NCBI GenBank assembly: GCA_001931905.2
Contig: MSJI02000606.1
Location: 37,870-101,869, forward strand
Source of the DNA: Cladosporium sp. IMV 00045
Lineage: Eukaryota > Ascomycota > Dothideomycetes > Cladosporiales > Cladosporiaceae
Reading direction: 5' to 3'
Length of the DNA: 64,000 nt
Shown here: piece by piece, positions 1-9,396 of the stretch
Layout: each line of letters begins with the position of its first letter
How positions within the stretch are numbered: position 1 is the stretch's first letter
Position numbers and translations under genes: made by a program
The notes under the pieces: generated by a model
What the model was told of the DNA's origin: nothing
Seen by the model: the letters and a program-made list of their open reading frames with translations, nothing else
The model's database searches: none

Positions 1-26
1 GATACATCCGACCACCAACCACCACA

Positions 27-1229
27 ATGTCAAATAGATCCTCGCCCCCAGGAATTCCAGCATGGCAACGCGCTCAGCAGCCTTTGCGGTCCGGTGCAAA
101 TGGCGCGACGGAGCAACAATCACAGGCCGCCGATACCAATGATAAGGACACACCAGGCGCCGAAGACTCTACGACCGAAGAAAACGCGATCGATGCAGCG
201 ACCAAGAAGCAGCTTGACAATGGAGAGAGTACATCATCTGCAGAAGATCAATCACAACAAGTAGAAATGGTCAAGAAGTTCCTAGAAGACCCCGGCGTCA
301 AGGACGAACCAGTGGAGAAGAAGCGCGAGTTTCTCGAGAGTAAAGGGATATCGAAAGAGATGATCGATCAAGAGCTTGGTGCCGCATCAAAATCAACATC
401 AACATCATCCTCGGCATTGGACACATCCGACTTCTCCTCCTTCAGAGAAATCACTCCCACTACCTCTCGACCACCTCAACCCCAAAGACCGACCGGACCA
501 CCAATCATCACATATCCCGAATTCCTCGAAGACGCCCGCAAACCACCTCCCTTAATCACGCCCACACGTGTTCTTAACGCAACCTACATCGCATCCGGTC
601 TCGCGGCCCTCGCCTACGGCGCCAGCACCTTCCTCATCAAACCCATGGCCGCCAGTCTGACCGACGCTCGACACGACTTTGCCGCTCACGGCCAGAGCAA
701 AGTCGACGAATTCAACGAGCGCATCTCCAAACTCGTCAGCAAAATCCCAGAATCCAAACCCGCGCCCAACGAGGAAGACTCCGACGACACCGAGAGCGTG
801 GCAAGCGACCCGACCGAGCTCTTCCACCGCGACATCGGCACGCAGACATCTCCCGCCATGACGCCTCCCGCAACAGCAAACACGAATCCCGAAACAAAGA
901 CCGTCGCAGACAAGCAAAACGACCGCCTCTCCGTCATCAAATCGCACCTCGACGAAATGCTCGCCGGCGTGCAGGCAGGCGAGCAGCCCGCCAAGGAGCG
1001 CATGGACGAGACGAACAAGCTGCGCCACCAGCTGGACAACATGATGTTCCGCGTGCAGACGGCGAGCGCTTGGGGTGGATTTGGGAATGATCAGAAAGCT
1101 GCTTCGGAGGCTGACGATGGGATTGAGGAGCTGAAGAAGGAGATCAGGGGCGTTAAGGGTGTGCTGTTGAGCGCGAAGAGGTTTGCGCCTGTGGCGAATG
1201 CTCCGGTGGCGGGGAGGTTTGGGACTTGA
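27..1229 (+). CDS. Pex14-type peroxin (Pex14/Pex33-like peroxisomal docking protein)
   Basis: Single-exon 400-aa protein. Residues about 80-117 form the short Pex14 N-terminal helical domain: a V-K-K-F-L-E-D-P-G-V stretch, then K-K-R-E-F-L-E-S-K-G-I and E-M-I-D-Q-E-L. In the family this domain binds the Pex5 receptor at the peroxisome import pore. A proline-rich linker follows, then a hydrophobic segment (about 188-210, A-S-G-L-A-A-L-A-Y-G) that could anchor it in the peroxisomal membrane, then a charged, partly coiled-coil C-terminus. The start sits in ACAATGTC, a good fungal context, only 26 bases from the window edge, so an upstream exon cannot be excluded. Low-complexity acidic and serine runs flank the conserved part. 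Pex14 versus the filamentous-fungal Pex14/17 (Pex33) variant cannot be decided from sequence alone. Confidence 0.75.
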   Translation: MSNRSSPPGIPAWQRAQQPLRSGANGATEQQSQAADTNDKDTPGAEDSTTEENAIDAATKKQLDNGESTSSAEDQSQQVEMVKKFLEDPGVKDEPVEKKREFLESKGISKEMIDQELGAASKSTSTSSSALDTSDFSSFREITPTTSRPPQPQRPTGPPIITYPEFLEDARKPPPLITPTRVLNATYIASGLAALAYGASTFLIKPMAASLTDARHDFAAHGQSKVDEFNERISKLVSKIPESKPAPNEEDSDDTESVASDPTELFHRDIGTQTSPAMTPPATANTNPETKTVADKQNDRLSVIKSHLDEMLAGVQAGEQPAKERMDETNKLRHQLDNMMFRVQTASAWGGFGNDQKAASEADDGIEELKKEIRGVKGVLLSAKRFAPVANAPVAGRFGT

Positions 1230-2104
1230 GGTTGGGAGGATTGATGGTGCTGTGGCATGGCCACTTGAGGGATGATATACATGTTGTGAAGAGGGAGCGG
1301 AAGCCCACCCTGCTTAATCTAGTCACAAGACGGACAACAGCGCGCCCAATATTGTCTAGGGAAAACTCGTGATGGGGTCATGCATACCAGTCTTGCATCC
1401 TGCAGAGTCCAGCCGACTGAACCCTCCCGCAACGTTGCGAACTGAGGTCGAGTCTGGTGACGAACGCAGGCGACGAAGAGCATGTGAGTAGAGTAATACT
1501 TCTCCTCAGTGGCGAGCTAGTCGGAAGTTGACTAAAAGACGATCAGTGATGGAATGGAACTGAGATATGAACCAAAATGAACCAAGACAAAACGTCCCTA
1601 CTTTTCCACCCTCGTTTTCGTCGGCCTGTGAACCAAACCCCTCAGCAAACAAAACACCGCTCGCGCTATCAAGTGCCAACAAGTTGGAACTGAAGTAATC
1701 CTCGGGTCATTGGCTCCATCGCTTTTACCAGAAGCGGTGAAGTGAAGTCGTTTGCTCGCATCATGCACTTGCCCGCCCGCTTTTTCACGTGCAATCACTG
1801 ACAGCCTGGAGGGCAACATTTCTTCAAAACTTTACTACATGTACCTTACTCGCCATCACACACTCGACACACGCTCACCACCTCTTTTGATACCTTCTCT
1901 TGACATAACGTACAGATACATCAACAGCACAACCCATCATCTCTCAAAGACACGCACACTCAAACAACAACTTGACAAACGCCACCCACTCCGACCACCA
2001 CCCATCCAAGTCCTCTCAGACCACCCAACCCGCGCGACCAACCCACACACCCCAGCGCCAAATCCAAAATCCAAAACCAAAAAACAGAACAAGGAAAAGA
2101 AAAT
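1230..2104. other. intergenic region and likely 5' leader of the next gene
   Basis: No convincing gene. It holds the 3' flank of the peroxin gene and the promoter of the gene starting at 2105. A CACGTG E-box-like palindrome lies at 1786-1791. From about 1960 to 2095 the + strand is very rich in C and A, as in many fungal 5' leaders. Confidence 0.6.
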
Positions 2105-3449
2105 ATGTGCCACCCACCCTTCACACCCACGGACCCAACAACATGGACGCACCCCACCCTCCTCAAGCGGCTGAAGAACGGCGGTACATTCTCTGAATCC
2201 TTCTACCGGACCTTCTTCGCCTGGACACCCTCCGACCTCTCCGAAGCGCTGCGGCGCGCCCACGCCGCTCTCGCAACTGCGGGGATTGATCGTGCTGAAC
2301 CGCTCGAGCCAATACGCGTGTACAAGCTGACGGGGAAGTTGACGGAAGGGGCGGAGAAGCGGGTGAGGGCGGAGAGGATGCTTTTTGCGCTTGATGGTAG
2401 AGGGAATGAGGATGGGTTGTTTACTTTGCCGTGGGACAGGGAGGGCGGGGATGAGGTTGTGCCGGCGTGGTTTGAGGAGGCAATGCTGCTGGGTGGAAGG
2501 GAGGGAAGGGGGAGGCGCGAGTTTCGTTATCCGACAATCGGACAGAAGTTTTTGCAGTTCGCGAAGGAGAGGTGGAGGGTTGAGAAGAAGGGTAAGGGGG
2601 AAAAGGAAGGGCATGGGGATGCTGAGGAGGATGCTGAGGAGTCGCCCTCGTTTCTGGCTCAAGACGAGTCACAGCAGGCGTCGAAGTCTGATGACTTCCA
2701 GGACAGCAAAAGAGCAAGTCCCGAGCGGAAGCCCAGCTCGTCTCGCCAGGACGACAAAGACAGCCGCTTTGACAAGCACGACTTCTCACCCCCCACAACT
2801 TCAACTCCAAGACCTCCCCTCGACGAAATCTACGCCCACGTCGGCTGGCTCACCGCATCCTCAGGCCACTTGATTCTCGAAAAAGGCTTTCGCTCCCTCC
2901 GCACCTGGTTCAAAAGCCATTCCGAATGGCACTACGACCCCGACTCGATCCGGCGCAGCTTGCGCCTCGCCGAGAAGGATGGCACAGACTTGAGCGTCTT
3001 CTTCTTCGACTGCCTTGATTCCGATCCCTGGGTAGCCAGGGATGAGCACGCCATCGCGGGAGCTGTTGAGAGGATGTATCGGCGCAGGGGGGAGGTTTGT
3101 TTTTTCGTGGCGAGGGAGGAGGGGTGGGTTAGGGGGTTGGGGAGGGGGGAGAGGAGTGAGTATTCAATATTCTCTCTTGCCACTTGAAGTGACTAACATC
3201 CTTCCAGTGCTCTGGAATCAGAAAGAGCAGTTTATGCAGCTCGGTTTCACTCCAGCCGATGTGCCTCTGCAACAATACGTCGCTACCGCTGCGAGTGAGA
3301 CGGGTGTGCCTACACGGGACGGTAGGTATGAGGTTCCGGGGATATCGGTGAGTCTTCAGAAGATTCTTGGGGAACAGATGATGAGGCAGAGAGTTGAGTA
3401 TCGGCCTTGTGAAGATCCTTGTGGCGAGGATGATGATGATGATGGTTGA
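2105..3449 (+). CDS. hypothetical protein, two exons
   Basis: Not recognised. Exon 1 is 2105-3155 and exon 2 is 3208-3449. The 52-nt intron at 3156-3207 has a GTGAGT donor, a GACTAAC branch site and a CCAG acceptor. The joined protein has about 430 residues. The N-terminal 150 residues look folded and are rich in W, F and Arg; then a charged disordered stretch of about 80 residues (K/E-rich, then S/D-rich). A second conserved-looking part carries W-F-K-S-H-S-E-W-H-Y and V-F-F-F-D-C-L. Exon 2 continues with W-N-Q-K-E-Q-F and ends in an acidic tail encoded by a GAT repeat (3430-3446). No signal peptide or membrane segment is visible. Without splicing the frame stops shortly after the donor, which supports the intron. 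Confidence 0.65.
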
Positions 3450-3755
3450 TGGGCTGGAGGGGATGCGTGGAGGTGGTGGGAGACTTCACGAGGTGTTGCT
3501 GGAAAGTATCAAAACATGGTATGAGGAATGTTTGTGGCCAGACAAGTATCATTGCATGGATTGAGAGAGCTCATAGACTTGATCTCTTACTCACAGATAA
3601 TCATCAATCATGGTATCGGGGACACTTGTCGGGCTGGCTGTGATTTCCACTCCAGGGAAGCCACTGACACGAATACTGTAAGTGACGTCTGCCATCAGAC
3701 AAAAGTCTATCATTTAGATTGATCATTAAGCACAAACTCCTTTCCTCAGAAGTAG
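3450..3755. other. 3' intergenic region between convergent genes
   Basis: This separates the convergent ends of the hypothetical gene and the MFS permease. Only short overlapping ORFs with no coding character are present. Confidence 0.6.
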
Positions 3756-5497
3756 TCAAACACGCTCCACTCGCGAGTCAGCCGAAACCTTTCCCTCTCG
3801 ACGCTCCTTCTCCCCATCCACAAACTCCCCCGGCGGCAGCGCATTGAGCTTCGCATTCCACCCCATCCACCAATGCCCACTGAACAACTCGCCCATCCGC
3901 TCCATCGGCACACCCTTCGTTTCGGGAGCCCAAAGGCCCAAAATGACGATACCAGCTCCGCAAATGAGCGACCAGAAAATGTACGCGCCCCACACGTCCA
4001 AGCTGACGAACATGTTCGGCGTCACGCGCACCACGGCGAACTGGAAGAACCAATGCAGCGCCATGCTGGACGCGTAGCCCACACTCCGAATGCGCGTGGG
4101 GAACACTTCCGTGCCGTACAGGTACTGCACGGTGCAGAGGCCGATGCTCCAGCCGACGGCGTAGATGAAGACGGAGGCTATGGCGGCGTCGGACGCGGAT
4201 TTGTTGTCTCCTGAGCTGGGCTGGTAGGCCATGTAGACTGCCATGTAGATGTGCGCGGCGAGTTGGAGGCAGAGGCCGGTTAGGAAGCAGCGCCGGCGGC
4301 CGATGATGTCGATCAGGCCCCAGGCGAAGATCATGGTGAAGACGAGTTTGACAATTCCGTAGGCGCCGGAGGAGATTAGGGAGCTGGATGAGCCGGTGAT
4401 GCCGGCGTATTGGAAGATCTCGGGGATGTAGTACTGCCGAAGTCATTAGTGTGTTGTTCGTATGGGTGGATGTTGAGTCCACTTACTGTGATTCCGTTGC
4501 CGCCAGACCACTGCGCGACGGTCTGCATGGTCATGACTAGGAGATAGCGACTCCTGTAAGTCGGCACGGTCGTGATCTCTTTGATCACGTTCCAGAGCGA
4601 CGTCGCGGCAAGGTCGGCAGCCTTCTCTCGTCTCTGTGCTTCGATCTGCTCAAACTCCTCCCGCACTGATTCATCGGTCGGGTTGGATCCGCGGAGGCGA
4701 GCCAGAGAGGCCAACGCCTCGTCGTAACGGTCTTGCGATGCGAGCCATCTGGGGGTGTCGCTCATCCACCATGAGCAGATGAAGGCGATACCCGTTGGGA
4801 TGAGAGGGATGGCTTGTACGAGACGGTATTGCGTGCGAGTCGGTGCCATGTGCGCCTCGGCGCCATAGTTGACAAAGAAGCCTGTCGTGGAAAGTCAGAT
4901 TCACACGTATCACAGAGACGTCTTATTGAGACAACTCACCAAGCGTTAAGAAAGACAGCAGGACCACCATGTACAAGCTGACCATCAACCCACGCCTCTT
5001 CGCCGTTGCAATCTCCGCGAGGAAAAGAGGAGCGGTGACGGTCAGAGAGCCCGCGCCGAGACCACCAAAGATTCTCGCGAACAGCATGAACCCATAGATT
5101 CCGGACGAGAAGATCTGCATCAAGATCCCCGACCCCCAAACGCATATCGCGAGCTGGTACGAGCGGAGTCTGCCAATGCGATCGTTGAGGACGATGGCCG
5201 CCAGCGACCCGAACGCAGCTCCCAACACGCCAAAAGACGAGATGTTGGCCTTCCGGTCTGCGAGTTCTGATGCTCGGCCCTCCCAATCCTCCTTGCCGAG
5301 TCGGAAGTCTTCGACGAACGATGGCAGCTTGGTGCTCGCCGAGAAGCCTCCCTCATCGTAGCCTGGTCTTGGATGTCAGTCTGGGCGTCCATATGTCGGA
5401 AGTTTTCGATATGGAGGAGTGATGACTCGCCTTTCGGGATGCCAGCGCAGGCGATGCAGGCCAAGGCGACATAGTAGTACCAATTCGCTCGTGCCAT
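3756..5497 (-). CDS. MFS sugar/quinate-type transporter, four exons
   Basis: Exons on the minus strand are 5497-5431, 5362-4940, 4881-4487 and 4433-3756, giving 520 aa, normal for the sugar-porter family. Recognisable motifs are G-Y-D-E-G-G near the N-terminus, N-D-R-I-G-R-L-R-S (loop 2-3 signature), P-R-W-L-A-S-Q before the central loop, G-R-R-R between the later helices, and P-E-T-K-G near the C-terminus. About 12 hydrophobic segments are visible, so it should be a plasma-membrane proton symporter or facilitator for a sugar or sugar acid; the substrate is unknown. Intron 1 (5363-5430) is read as a GC-AG intron because only that join gives the P-K-G-Y-D-E-G-G frame. The other introns (4882-4939, 4434-4486) are GT-AG. 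It diverges from the amidohydrolase gene, with 773 bp between their start codons. Confidence 0.88.
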
Positions 5498-6270
5498 TGT
5501 CTTGCGTCCAGTGGATGAACGACTTTCTTGGTGGTTTCAACGCGTCCCTACAGCGGTCTTCTGGCACTTTATAAACCCCAGTGTTCTACCGTTGGACGAC
5601 CCCGTGGAGGTCGGCACGAGAGGCACGGTCGTCTTGTTCATCAGTCTCCCCGCAACATTTGGAGAAATCTGGGGCGTGTTGATGGGAGGAAAACTTTATT
5701 TGAGGGAGAACGGACGATGACCGATTGGCCGAGTCGATGGGATAATCCACTGTTTCCTCTTGCCAATCTGCCTGACTTCGTAGCAGACGACGGCATGATG
5801 ACTTTCCTTGGCGCTCAATGCTTGTATTCTTGCATGTCGTGTTGCTCTATAGAAGCACGACTGAAGGAATCTGCTTATGAGTAAGGCCTAATTCGTTCAT
5901 CGGCCATCTATCTTCGAGTTCAAGCGTGTGCATAACGACCGGAGAGCCACCGAAATCCCATTGGCCGACTGGGTCACCTCGGTCGTCGTCCGTCCTTAAC
6001 GACAGGAAACCGATCAGATCATATGCGTGCGGCGTGCCGCTCTGCACGATTGTAATATGGATGCTCTTCTCACCGATGCCTCGAGCACTACTATCGGACC
6101 TTTGGCGAAGATGTCTCCACCGCTGCATGTCGAGCGGGTCAAGTCCGTCAGGTCGCCCCAAAATTGACCCCGTTCATGTCGACCCATTCCGGGTAAGGCG
6201 GATCTTAAAGGTCACACCTCTCTCCCAAGCTTCCTTCGATGCTTGTCTTGATTTACCTTTGCGTTCGTCC
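5498..6270. other. divergent promoter region (transporter / amidohydrolase)
   Basis: Shared upstream region of the permease and the amidohydrolase. The amidohydrolase frame stays open back to 5926, but there is no in-frame ATG in good context before 6271 with clear family support, so an upstream exon or a longer N-terminus is possible. Confidence 0.5.
5568..5575 (-). promoter_or_regulatory. candidate TATA box of the MFS gene
   Basis: A TTTATAAA palindrome lies 71-78 bases upstream of the transporter ATG on the minus strand, a plausible spacing for a short 5' UTR. It is supported by motif and position only. Confidence 0.4.
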
Positions 6271-7329
6271 ATGAGCAACACATCCAAAACATCAAGCAAC
6301 ATGCTCGGAGGCGCGGTGGGACACCTCTTCAGGGCTCTGCTTCATTCGTTTTACTCCGTTCTATGCCTCACGAGTATTGAGCCACAGGCATCTATTTCAC
6401 TTCCTGGCAAAATTTCGAGTCTGGCTACAACTCAACACCAGAGAAAGCAATCGAAACCCCAACGAAAGCGACCCGTTTCTAGCAGACTACCCGAGGAAAC
6501 TTGGGATGGGCACATGCACATTATCGATCCCAGCCGGTATCCTCTGTCAGGAGATGCCGTCTACACCCCAAGCGTCCACTCGATGTGGGACGCGGTATCG
6601 TTCGAAGACACCGTCAGCATGAAAAACATCGTCGCGGTACAGCCTTCAATCTACGGCAACGACAACAGCGCAATCATCGACACTCTCAAAGCCCTCGGTC
6701 CCGATCGCTCACGAGGGGTAGTGGTGTTCGACATATCAACAATCGACAACGCCACACTGCAAAAATGGCACTCTCTCGGCGTCCGAGGCGTGCGTCTGAA
6801 CCTCGCATCAACAGGGAAAACGCCAGACATCGAAGCTTTCAAGCGCACGATCGAGAGCTACGCAGCCGTCGTCAGACCTTTCAATTGGATGGTGCAAATC
6901 TACATGTCTATGGACTTGCTCCCGGCGCTGGAGTCGACGATCAAAGAGCTCGGAGTGAAAGTGTGCCTCGACCACTTCGCTCAGCCGGCGAAGCCTTTGC
7001 ATCCCACGACGAGCTCTTCTTTCGACCCTTACGCCATCAATGGTTTCTCAACTCTGATCAGTCTTCTGAAGCACGGCAACACTTTTGTCAAATTCTCAGC
7101 GCCGTATCGCGTGAAGCTCGATTCGTATCAACTCGACGCCGTGGCGAGGGAGATTCTTCGCGTGCGCAAGGAGCGGGCGGTTTTTGCTACGGATTGGCCT
7201 CATACGAGGTTTGAAGGGCTGGATATCAAGCCGTTTGAGGAGCAATGTTTGGAATGGGCTGAGGAAGCTGGTTGTGTTGATGAATTGTTTTCTGGTAATG
7301 CGAAGGTGCTTTGGGATGTTCGTGGTTGA
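6271..7329 (+). CDS. amidohydrolase-2 family hydrolase (LigI-like TIM barrel)
   Basis: Predicted 352 aa from the ATG at 6271; a second ATG is at 6301. The barrel begins with T-W-D-G-H-M-H-I-I-D, the H-x-H metal-binding strand of the amidohydrolase superfamily. It continues with G-V-R-G-V-R-L-N, C-L-D-H-F-A-Q-P (a conserved His) and ends with A-T-D-W-P-H-T, the T-D-W-P-H motif with the catalytic Asp. These motifs match the branch containing 2-pyrone-4,6-dicarboxylate lactonase and related lactone or amide hydrolases; the actual substrate is unknown. The roughly 70 residues before the barrel are not conserved-looking and include a hydrophobic patch, so the true start may be later or on another exon. 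Its divergent neighbour is an MFS permease, which suggests uptake plus hydrolysis of one compound; that link is inference. Confidence 0.78.
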   Translation: MSNTSKTSSNMLGGAVGHLFRALLHSFYSVLCLTSIEPQASISLPGKISSLATTQHQRKQSKPQRKRPVSSRLPEETWDGHMHIIDPSRYPLSGDAVYTPSVHSMWDAVSFEDTVSMKNIVAVQPSIYGNDNSAIIDTLKALGPDRSRGVVVFDISTIDNATLQKWHSLGVRGVRLNLASTGKTPDIEAFKRTIESYAAVVRPFNWMVQIYMSMDLLPALESTIKELGVKVCLDHFAQPAKPLHPTTSSSFDPYAINGFSTLISLLKHGNTFVKFSAPYRVKLDSYQLDAVAREILRVRKERAVFATDWPHTRFEGLDIKPFEEQCLEWAEEAGCVDELFSGNAKVLWDVRG

Positions 7330-8195
7330 GGTTGTTGGATCGTTGTGCAAACTCTCGCGTGTACATGTTTCTCTTAGATTAGAATAGACTTATGACATTG
7401 AACGATCTATCTCACTTATCACACCCATATCACGGATTTCCGCTCTAACGAAGACATCTCGACTTTCTCAAAAAGTACCCGAGGGGGCACCGAACATCGA
7501 ACACCTCAGCAACCCACCGAATCACCCCCTCCCACCAACCTGCACCACCCCCATCCCTCAACGTATCCATCTCGGACGATCGCCGAACGCACCGATATAG
7601 AGGGGTGCCATATCGCTACCATGCGGTCCCACCTATATTCTATTGCGCCAGCATAGTCCGGCTGAATCCACCACGCACGGCCAGACATTCATCCGGCCAC
7701 ATCACCATCTTGATATCCGATACCTCGATAAGCAGAGGCCACTTGGCGGGCGACTCTTGACGCTCGGCGATCGTCCGTCTGTCGTCCTTCGCTTTGCGGT
7801 GTTACCAAGTTTATGGGCAGTGCATGTATTGCTTGTGGCTTGGGAGATATTGTTGGGGAGGGGAGTCGGGATGTTTGCGAGGATACGTGTATCAAGCGTG
7901 AGTCTATTGCAAACGCTCGATATTCTCAAGCCCGTTCTTCTTTGATTTAAAGCAACGATTCACCACATATACCACCACCGCAGAGAAACCGAATATTGCT
8001 CGTTTGACCCATTTTGAAAGATCTACGTAGCCAAAGCAAAAAGTAGACAGCCATTTGGGAGAGAATAGGATCCTAGTAAGCTCAATCGACAACTGAGGGA
8101 CGTTCCTCGAACACAAAAGACAATTGTCTATCAATCCGATCGTCACACAACGAGAAATCTCCGCCCGACAACAACCCAAGCACACAAAACGAAAC
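7330..8195. other. intergenic region
   Basis: Downstream of the amidohydrolase and upstream of the mitochondrial carrier. Short ORFs exist on both strands but show no family resemblance or consistent splicing. Bases 8101-8195 are CA-rich and are probably the carrier's 5' leader. Confidence 0.55.
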
Positions 8196-9138
8196 ATGGA
8201 AAAACCCTCAACCCCAATCAGCATCCTAGCAGGAGCAGCAGCAGGCGGTTGCGAAACCATGGTGACGGTACGCACTCTCCCCAAATTTCACTTCCAACCC
8301 AAGCTCAACCCACCCCCATCCCTAACCTCCCATCTAGTACCCAATCGAATACCTCAAAACGCGCCTCCAACTCCCCACAACCACTGCCCCTCCCCCCTCC
8401 ACCCTCACCATCCTCCGCAGCACCCTCGCCGCCTCCGGCCTAGCTGGCCTCTACTCCGGCTGCTCCGCTTTGGCGCTCAGCAACATGTGCAAATCGGGGA
8501 TTCGCTTCCTCGGCTTCGAAACCGCGCGGTCGAATTTACCAGCTCTCTTTCCCGCGCTGCAAAACAGTCCAATGCTCAGCGTGTACGCGGGCCTGTGCGC
8601 GGGAGTGGCGGAGAGTGTGCTTGTCGTCACGCCGGGGGAGGCGGTGAAGACGCGGGTTGTCGATGCTGCTGCTGCGGGGAAGGAGGGGGGAAGGTCGTCG
8701 ACCGCGCAGCTCGTGAGGAGCATGGTGAGGCAGGAAGGCGTGTTTGCTTTCTGGCGGGGTTTGGCGCCCGTGGTGTGCAAGCAGGGGACGAACAGCGCGG
8801 TGCGGTTCTCGACTTTTGGCGCGTTGAAGGATTTTTTGGGGAGGTCTGAGACAGTTAGGAATGCGAGTCCGGCCGTGGTGACTTTTGCGGCGGGCGCGGG
8901 GAGTGGGGTTGTTACTGTTTATGCGAGCATGCCGTTTGATAATCTCAAGACGAGGGTGCAGACGGGGAGGCTGGGAGGGGTGGGGATGCTCGCTTGTGCG
9001 AGGGGGATGTTGCGGGATGAGGGTTTGGGGGTTTTCTGGAAGGCGACGACGCCGAGGCTGTTGAGGCTTACGTTGAGTAGCTCGATTACGTTCACCGTGT
9101 ATGATTATGTCGTGCGGATGAGTCGGCTGAGCGGGTAG
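8196..9138 (+). CDS. mitochondrial carrier, tricarboxylate/citrate type
   Basis: Exon 1 is 8196-8267 and exon 2 is 8338-9138, with an intron at 8268-8337 (GTACGC...CTAG), giving 290 aa. Three tandem carrier repeats are visible. The signature of repeat 1 is split by the intron and reads Y-P-I-E-Y-L-K-T-R. Repeat 2 has T-P-G-E-A-V-K-T-R and repeat 3 has M-P-F-D-N-L-K-T-R, all following P-x-[DE]-x-x-K-x-R. Each repeat has two membrane helices, six in total, in the inner mitochondrial membrane. The P-I-E-Y-L-K-T-R and T-P-G/E-x-x-K-T signatures fit the citrate/tricarboxylate branch (yeast Ctp1 / SLC25A1); exchange of citrate for malate or isocitrate would be expected. It is convergent with the regulator ending at 9397. 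Confidence 0.88.
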
Positions 9139-9396
9139 AAGGGGGGAGGGGCAGGTGAGGTCGAGATTGAGTATGGGTGAAAAGGCGTGTTAGCGATGGG
9201 TTGCAGGGTAGATCTTCGACGGGGCCGCTGAGATGCAGGCATCGGATTTTAAGACTTTTGTCAAAAATATACACTAGACGAGTAGTAAGCCCGTCAGAGC
9301 CGATGACGAGCCATGTATGAAAAGACTCAAATTCACACACAGCCACGAGAGGTGTCCGCCAGTATCAGCACAACATCCACCTCAAGAGCGCCATGC

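Noticed and set aside
1937..2662. 241-codon minus-strand ORF overlapping the hypothetical gene at 2105
   Set aside because: Lies across the leader and start of the + strand gene, with Leu/Pro/Arg composition typical of antisense frames; no intron or domain support.
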